64,000 nt of DNA, taken from the NCBI GenBank assembly GCA_963969395.1, contig OZ017798.1:5572173-5636172 (forward strand). The letters run 5' to 3'. Within the stretch, counting starts at the first letter, position 1. Each line of letters starts with the position of its first letter. Source of the stretch: Pseudoscleropodium purum. Its lineage: Eukaryota; Streptophyta; Bryopsida; Hypnales; Brachytheciaceae. A program made the position numbers and the translations under genes. Shown piece after piece: positions 58,057-64,000 of this stretch. The notes under the pieces were generated by a model, which saw nothing but the letters and a program-made list of their open reading frames with translations, had not been told where the DNA came from and ran no database searches.

Positions 58057-61000
58057 TCAAACGATTTGACTTGCGGACTTCTTGGTTAGAGACCTTTGCC
58101 CAATGAGCATCTTGAATGCACACATCCTCATTTGTTGGTGCTTCATCGTAGTTGTGGTCATCGTCATTTTCCTTTGCTTTACTTCTAGAACCTTCTTCAT
58201 CGTTGGTGCCCTATGATGAGAGATGCCCTTTGACCTTTGAATTCTCATTTTGAAGCTCTATAACGACTCTTTTTCTTTTACAATTTGTATTCACTATCTT
58301 CTTGTGGCGTTTTGTTGCAGGATCTTCTGCATCTGAATTTATAGTCAAGCTTGTGACATCTTTGTGAATCCTATACGCTGGTGTCGTTCTTATTGGTCTT
58401 GGAGTAAATGTTTTTAGAAATGATTCTACCACAACCTCAACACATGGTGCTCCAATTCCAAGGGGAGGGGGGGGGAGGTTTATGGGCCCTAGACATTGAT
58501 GCTCCACGAGTGTTCTTTCCTCTACGACCACTATGAGGTGCTAATTTATATTTATCCACGATGATTCTGCGAGGGGCTTGAGGGGGTCTATAACCCCAAG
58601 TAGTATTAGAAACATTTTGCATTGGGACTCGAGCATTTTCAATTGAAGCTAATCCTTCTTCCACATGTTTAGAGGTAGGATTTGAAGTTCTCATAGTAGA
58701 GGGCAATGTAGAATGTTGCCCTCTTGAGCTTCGTCGACGACCTATGGTAGAGAACCTCATTTGTGAGGTAGCATTTGCACTTATTTGTGTAGAACGTGGA
58801 ACATTGTCTTCTTCCACACATACACATGAAGGGTCAAAACGCAATGCATAATCAATGTCCATTTCATTTGTTGGAAGGGTGCGGGCCATAGGTGTCTTTC
58901 CAATGTCTCTACCATGGTGACCTATTGCAAATCTACTACCACTAGCTTGGCCATTGGCTTGGCCACGCATATGTCCTTCTCTATCACTGTCATCTTGGCT
59001 TGACAACCTAGTATTGGGAGTTGTACAGTTCACGACGTTCTCTCTATTTCCATCGTTGTAGTCATCTCTATTCCTGGCATTGGTTTCTACAAACACATGA
59101 TTATTGGTGTTGTCTTCATTGAGGGGAGGATCATTATCGCTACAATCTCCTACTATAGTTTCATTGTTCTCCAAAGGCAAGGGTATATGTTCATCAACTG
59201 CAACACCTTCATTTGGAAGGCAAAGAGGGGAGGAGTTGCGATGAGTGTTTGAACCCAAAGGTTCCAAATTATGAGGAGGAATATCATCATCTTCATCTGA
59301 GCCTTCTCCATAGTAGTTCCTTGCTTCCTCAAAGTGATCAGCACCTTCCACCTACAAATTCATATGTGCCCGAGTCACAGGAGGTGCCTGATTCACTTCC
59401 ATGTCATCATCTTTTGCATCCTCTGCGCGCATTGCATCAAAGGCGCGATTGAGTTCCTCCACCGGGATAGGGCCAAGAGCATCTAGATTAGAATCCTCCG
59501 ACTCATTTTGAATGTTATCATCGTACCAACGAGCCGAGTCAGCCCCTGATTTTTCTTGAAGCACGTGACTGTTGGTATAGATGCATACCAAAGATTCTGC
59601 CTTTTCAGGCGCAAGGCAATTTTGCTTCTATTGTGAACATACAAATACATACTCCAGTTCCATTCACAAGATGATGCCAAACATGTAAGTAATAGAACAT
59701 GCACAACAATTTTAGACAAGCTCCAATCTCCAATCCTGTGCTACCATAGGTGCGGAAGTAATTTGCCCACATGAATGTCGAGTGATTCTTCATGGCTATA
59801 GGCTCCACTAGACTCTTCGTATTGTGTTAGTTCTAGCAAGCAATCATCAAAAGTCACACTTACTGGCTTTTCTAATGCGCGGATAACATAGTACAATGCA
59901 TGAACTTCAAATCCGTCACCTTTCAAATACGGTGTGTTCTTCAAGAATGGATTCAAAAGTGCACCGACACAATGAAGATCGGTAAACATCATCGCCCACC
60001 TTTCATCAAAGGTACTTTCCAAAACGTCAGCCACCTCGCCAAGTAAGGAAAAAGTGGCTCTCTGAAACCATACACGTGTCTACATAAGTTGTGTATTGTG
60101 AGCCATGCCTTGCCCATCACTGAATTTTTGCCATCAAATACACAAGGCCTTCAATACATCTTCGACCATATACACATAATCCTAGCATTAGTGCCAGAAG
60201 TCTACATCTTCAATGGTGGTTACCATATAATCTCCATTGGTTTTGGCCTGTACATTGCCTTGCTCATTCCGTAGGCCCACTATATAATTCTTCATAAGGA
60301 GATGAGCTATCACTTTCAGTAACACTGGTCTCAACTCCAACAATTGTTGTATTATGAGAAAATTAAAAGCAAAGTAAGTTTCACTGGGTGTTAGGAGTTG
60401 CTTGTTGGGATTGAACCGGTGAAAAGTGGCCATTGTCATAAGATGCCCTTTGATGTATTTACACAACCAATTAGTCCGAGCGATTAAATCTTTGAATAAT
60501 TTTATTTTTGTCCAATCCTCCAACAATAGATCCAATGCGTGTGCTACGCAGCCTTGCTTGAAGATGTGTGGGTACGTTATGGTAATATCGTCTAGTGCTC
60601 CAAGCATGTTTGTTGCATTGTCAGTACAAACTTCGATTACATTTTCTGGTCCGACTTTTTTGATAAATACTTTCATTTGGTCAACTATGTACGTCATGCT
60701 TTTTGTCTCACGAGTTGTATCAATGGATTCGAGAAATACATCACCAATGGAACATGATATCATTACATTCATGAGAGGACGTTGATTAACATCATCCCAA
60801 CCATCATTGAATATACTCATCCTATAGTTATTCATTGCAAAATTTGTTTTGAGTTTGATCTCGTTTTCAATTTGCAACCTCTTGGATTCAATCAACTGAG
60901 TCCTCAATGCATAGTAGGAAGGAGGAGAGTATTCAAATCATGCGACTAAAGTTGCACGCATTGCCTCAATGAATGCCGGATTTCTAGCCACATTGAATGG

Positions 61001-61521
61001 CACATTTGCTTCATAAAAGAAACTAGCCCACTTCTCATCCAATTCCTTCCTCTTTGCAATATTTATGGCATCTTGCAAGTGTTGTTGATGTAGAGGCCTA
61101 CTTCTCATAGAATTCAAACCGCCAAGACTATTGGATCTAGGCATAGGTCCTTTGCTTCGACCCCCCCCCTCTCCCACCCCCACCCCTTCCCATGTTACTT
61201 CATTTTGAGTGGATTGGCTTGAACTTGGCGTTGAAGGTCTTTTGGGTGGGCCGCTAGGCATTGACTCTACATCTCGCATTTGGTCAGCATCCATCTATTG
61301 TAGAACAAAGTTTGCAAAGTTGCAAATTTTTCTTGCACAACTTGAAGTATGCGAGCACACACCGCCTTCTCTGATCTTATCCTATACCCCAAGTGTGAAA
61401 AAGCCCGCTCGCTTTTGTAATTGAATGGAGCGCCACAAAAGATGTATCTCACTTTAAGCTCACACTTTGAAAACTCATACCATGGCTCCCACTCCTTTTT
61501 TTGTTTACGGTTTAGTGCCAT
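58057..61521 (-). pseudogene. Second hAT transposase, heavily decayed
   Basis: It starts MALNRKQKKEWEPWYEFSK at 61521 with a BED-like finger (YIFCGAPFNYKSERAFSHLGY). The frame shifts near 61290 and continues with WASFFYEANVPFNVARNPAF, meets TGA at 60938-60940, then carries the DUF659 part (FNDGWDDVNQRPLMNVMI, CTDNATNM, QGCVAHALDLLLEDW). Several stops follow at 60188-60035. The C-terminal dimerisation motif is ASSCEWNWSMYLYVHNRSK near 59650-59700. After another frame shift come an acidic tail (59591-59352), TAG at 59352-59354, and a disordered region to about 58437 with Pro/Lys-rich remnants beyond. Order and motifs parallel the hAT transposase at 46-49.6 kb, including the long disordered tail, but the protein sequence is clearly different, so it is a distinct family. 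Terminal repeats were not found. Confidence 0.8.
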
Positions 61522-61834
61522 TATGGGTCAAAGAGATAAAATGATTCTTCAAGGTCTTTTTGTCGCAGCTTAGAATTTTGATTTTCTTAGTATATACCCA
61601 AATAGGAACGGAAACTAGTCATTAGCTAACCGGATCCGATTAGGTGGGGAAGGAAAACTCAGAATTAGCACGGAACGTGAAGTAGTGGGCTTCTTGGATC
61701 TAATCCGGTCGGGAGTAACCAACGACGGAAACGGAATGTAACACGGATTAGGTCTAGGACCGGATGATGATGATGAACCGGATTTATGATGGTAATCCGG
61801 ATTTATGATGACAAACCGGAAAGGGTCCAGGGAC
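61522..61834. promoter_or_regulatory. Upstream region of the 554-aa ORF, repeated CCGGAT motifs
   Basis: From about 61610 the sequence switches from AT-rich to CCGG-rich DNA with many CCGGAT/ATCCGG motifs, also abundant in the coding and 3' parts. This marks the left border of a compositionally distinct unit. No terminal repeat could be proven within the window. Confidence 0.4.
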
Positions 61835-61841
61835 TATAAAA
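61835..61841 (+). promoter_or_regulatory. TATA box of the 554-aa ORF
   Basis: TATAAAA in the context GGGACTATAAAAGGAGG, 170 bp upstream of the start codon. Transcription would begin near 61866, leaving a 145-nt leader. Confidence 0.6.
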
Positions 61842-62010
61842 GGAGGAGCTTTCACTGTTGCACCCCCTTTTAGAAACTCGACCTTGAGAGCGCGCGGTTG
61901 AGTTTTTGTCGTTTGTGCGTTTGTGTTCTGTTCGTTTTGCTTCCGGTTGAGATCGGAGAGAGGAAGTGAGGAACGGGACGTGCGGCTAGGAGAGAGTGAG
62001 GTAGATGTGA

Positions 62011-63675
62011 GTGGGAATGCCTCAGCTACGTAGGTCGAGACAAGCGAGTCCCTCTGGAGACGAGGTGAAGCTCCGGAAAGTCATTCCGGTTATTCCCTCC
62101 ACAGAGCCGGAAAAGGCTGAACTCATGGATGATCTCAAATCCATGGGTTGCGTAGGGTTTGCCGAGAAACCTTGGGGTTTTAGGGAGGAGAGAATGGTCA
62201 AGGAGCTCCTCGGAAAGTTGTCCAACCAGTTTGACAACACCGTGAGAGGAACTCCCGTCAGCTGGAACGAGGGGATGTGGAGAGCGGTTTACGGTTTCCG
62301 GGCAGGAGGTTTGGGAATGGCGAGCCGGAAGGATGAGTTTGTCCGAGGGAAGTTCAAGGGAGCTGTCAACCCGAAGGACGGATACGCGGTCGAGGATTGC
62401 GTGGATGACCGACACCGTCGGCTCCTGCAATTCCTGATTCCGGTTCTTCACCCGGAAAAGCCAACCAGGGTGACGATCACCCTCGGCAACACCATTTTCG
62501 GTGCCCTCAGTGGTACCCGGAAAGTGGATTGGGCACGGATCATTTCCGATCTCGTGGCCCAGCTTGTTAGTAGGGTTGGGAAGAAAAGGGCCACTCCAGT
62601 GTGCCCTTACCTCTTCCACCTCTATCGGGAGAACCAAGTCCTCACCGATACGGAGGAGAGGGCGTGGAAGACGCAGGAAGTGCTCCTGAAGTATGGGGAG
62701 TCGGAGACGGATGACGAGGCGGAATCCGATTCCGGGTCAGACCGGGAGTCCAGCGAGGAAGAGGAGGAGCCGATGCCGCCGATCAAGCGACAGAAGCTGA
62801 CGCCTCCACACAAGCGCGGGACGCCTCCCGGTCAAGACAAACCGGCCCCGGAGGAGAAACCAGAAGCCGAGAAGACCAATTCCGGGGGAGATCCGGATAT
62901 GCAAGATCCGTTCAACGGTCTGATCAACGTCCTCTGCAACATCAAGGCGGATTGGGAGGTCAAGCACAGGACGCTTGCGGCAATCGGCAAGTTGGTGGGT
63001 GCGGCACCGGACAGCAAATTGGCGGAACAAGTGGCGGAGTGCATCACGAATCCGGAAGAGACCCGGAAGCAGGAAGCAAAGATCCGCCGGTTGCAGGAGG
63101 AGGTGGATAAACTGAAGGCAATTCTTTTTGCCTATCAGGAAGACGTGACGGCCGCCCGGGAGATGGCGGAAGAGACTCGGAAGATAGCCGAGCAGATCAA
63201 GGCGGTCCTGGGAGAGACCGGAACGGCCGCTGCCAAAGCGAAGCTCTTCGACGAGAAGATCCACGAAGAGAAGAAACTATCCGGTTCCCGGATGGTCCGG
63301 ATTCTCGCGGACTTCGCTGAGCAGGTGGAGACGGCAATGGTGGAGGGGCGGAAGGCAGGGGACCGGATCGAGGAGAGCAGCTGGAAGCTGACGGGAGCGA
63401 CGTGCGACAAAGGTATTCACCTTTCGGACATCTCTCTACTGGATCTCTTTCCGGACGCGACCATTCAGAAGGATAGGAAGGATTGGACTCCTGAGTCCAA
63501 GAAGTCTGCACGGACTGGGACTCCGGGCACAAGACCGGATATCACCATCGACCTGGAGTCTCCACCCGGACCGAATCCTGCGGAGGGGGAACGGGTCCGG
63601 AATTTGAGTGAAGTTTTCGAGGAGCTAGTCCCGGAGGTCGGAAGCCCGACGATAGGATCTAGAGTTGTAGGGTAG
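62011..63675 (+). CDS. Intact 554-aa ORF, gag-like or transposon-associated protein of unknown function
   Basis: The frame is open from ATG 62011 (MGMPQLRRSRQASPSGDE) to TAG 63673-63675 without a break. Most other coding sequence here, apart from the 234-aa gene, is broken. A globular N-terminal half (about 30-225) contains the phrases GFAEKPWGFREERMVKELLG, TVRGTPVSWNEGMWRAVYGF and KVDWARIISDLVAQL. An acidic stretch (SETDDEAESDSGSDRESSEEEEE, about 230-255) follows. A basic, NLS-like PPIKRQKLTPPHKRG is next, then a coiled coil (about 345-435) and a Pro/Thr-rich C-terminus. No zinc knuckle, protease or polymerase follows before the window ends. The layout fits the plant transposon-protein/gag-like class, but I cannot name a family. 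High G+C and CCGG-rich codons set it apart from its neighbours, suggesting separate origin or recent arrival. Confidence 0.7.
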   Translation: MGMPQLRRSRQASPSGDEVKLRKVIPVIPSTEPEKAELMDDLKSMGCVGFAEKPWGFREERMVKELLGKLSNQFDNTVRGTPVSWNEGMWRAVYGFRAGGLGMASRKDEFVRGKFKGAVNPKDGYAVEDCVDDRHRRLLQFLIPVLHPEKPTRVTITLGNTIFGALSGTRKVDWARIISDLVAQLVSRVGKKRATPVCPYLFHLYRENQVLTDTEERAWKTQEVLLKYGESETDDEAESDSGSDRESSEEEEEPMPPIKRQKLTPPHKRGTPPGQDKPAPEEKPEAEKTNSGGDPDMQDPFNGLINVLCNIKADWEVKHRTLAAIGKLVGAAPDSKLAEQVAECITNPEETRKQEAKIRRLQEEVDKLKAILFAYQEDVTAAREMAEETRKIAEQIKAVLGETGTAAAKAKLFDEKIHEEKKLSGSRMVRILADFAEQVETAMVEGRKAGDRIEESSWKLTGATCDKGIHLSDISLLDLFPDATIQKDRKDWTPESKKSARTGTPGTRPDITIDLESPPGPNPAEGERVRNLSEVFEELVPEVGSPTIGSRVVG

Positions 63676-64000
63676 ACAGGATTTTGGATTTCAATTAGGA
63701 GTAGGAGCGGATCCGGATCCGGATCCGGCTCAATAGTATTAGGTTAGACCGGAAGTTAGATTAGGATGGCGGCGGACCCCCACGGGTTTTCCGCTCCTTT
63801 TTGTGCTTTTAGGGTTTTTACCCTTTGTATATAAATCGGTTCCTGCGATGGGAACTGGGAGTTGTTCATTTTGCAAACTTCTTGTACTTTTCTATTCTCT
63901 TCATTGTGTGTCTCTCTCCAACGCGACAGGATTGTATGATGTGGAGTTAGGATAGTACGGGTTGGTTTGCAAGTGATTTCTCCCCTTGGTGTTTATTTTC
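63676..64000 (+). other. 3' region of the 554-aa ORF unit with a second TATA-like motif
   Basis: It contains three direct GGATCC overlaps (GGATCCGGATCCGGATCC at 63709-63726). TATATAAA at about 63828-63835 is followed by pyrimidine-rich DNA, and could be the TATA box of a downstream unit or LTR. The window ends before this can be resolved. Confidence 0.4.

Noticed and set aside
62026..63532. Long minus-strand ORFs opposite the 554-aa ORF
   Set aside because: Shadows of a GC-rich coding frame; Ser/Arg/Leu-rich without family features.
1..64000. tRNA, rRNA or small nuclear RNA genes
   Set aside because: No cloverleaf-compatible A/B box pairs or conserved rRNA blocks were seen by eye; a tRNAscan run would settle it.

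Overview
The window looks like nuclear DNA of a plant (streptophyte). Evidence: long AT-rich intergenic DNA, GT-AG introns, runs of 72-nt phase-2 leucine-rich-repeat exons typical of plant receptor kinases, an (AAACCCT)-type telomere motif, and hAT, pogo-like and LTR insertions. The species cannot be read from the sequence. A non-flowering lineage is a guess, from my recollection of similar kinase-like proteins in bryophyte-type genomes.

1-24.5 kb is almost gene-free. It holds small inverted-repeat transposons: three TA-flanked elements at 2.8-3.9 kb, a family with TTAA-flanked, piggyBac-like ends at 13.1 and 17.2 kb (diverged relatives at 7.7, 11.1 and 28.7 kb), and a CATTAGAAGA-ended family at 14.5, 30.2 and 43.5 kb. 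There is also a 4 x 30-bp tandem repeat at 10.1 kb, a (TAAAAT)n array at 13.4 kb, and a poorly understood gene-like patch at 19.6-21 kb.

24.5-27.9 kb carries the one convincing ordinary gene: a three-exon minus-strand gene for a 234-aa, probably secreted or membrane-anchored protein of unknown function, with a TATA box. Its last exon is small and easily missed.

31.9-42.5 kb is a single 10.5-kb pogo/mariner-like transposon with 20-bp perfect terminal inverted repeats and a TA duplication. It encodes a long, broken DDE transposase on the minus strand. On the plus strand it carries intron-containing fragments of two unrelated cellular genes: LRR receptor exons and four exons of the DNA polymerase alpha catalytic subunit. 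A 1.9-kb element with a 5-bp duplication, probably a solo LTR, interrupts the transposase.

45.8-55.5 kb is a 9.8-kb hAT transposon with CAGGGTTGAC ends and a perfect 8-bp duplication. It holds a nonsense-riddled BED/DUF659 transposase on the minus strand, a protein-kinase-like gene on the plus strand, and CGGACG-rich GC tracts. A 304-bp derivative with the same ends and its own 8-bp duplication lies about 500 bp beyond it.

57-61.5 kb holds a second, more decayed hAT transposase. 61.6-64 kb is a GC-rich transcription unit with one intact 554-aa ORF of gag-like or unknown character. So the window is mostly a transposon graveyard. Its main interest is two large DNA transposons that carry cargo: host gene fragments in one, a kinase gene in the other.
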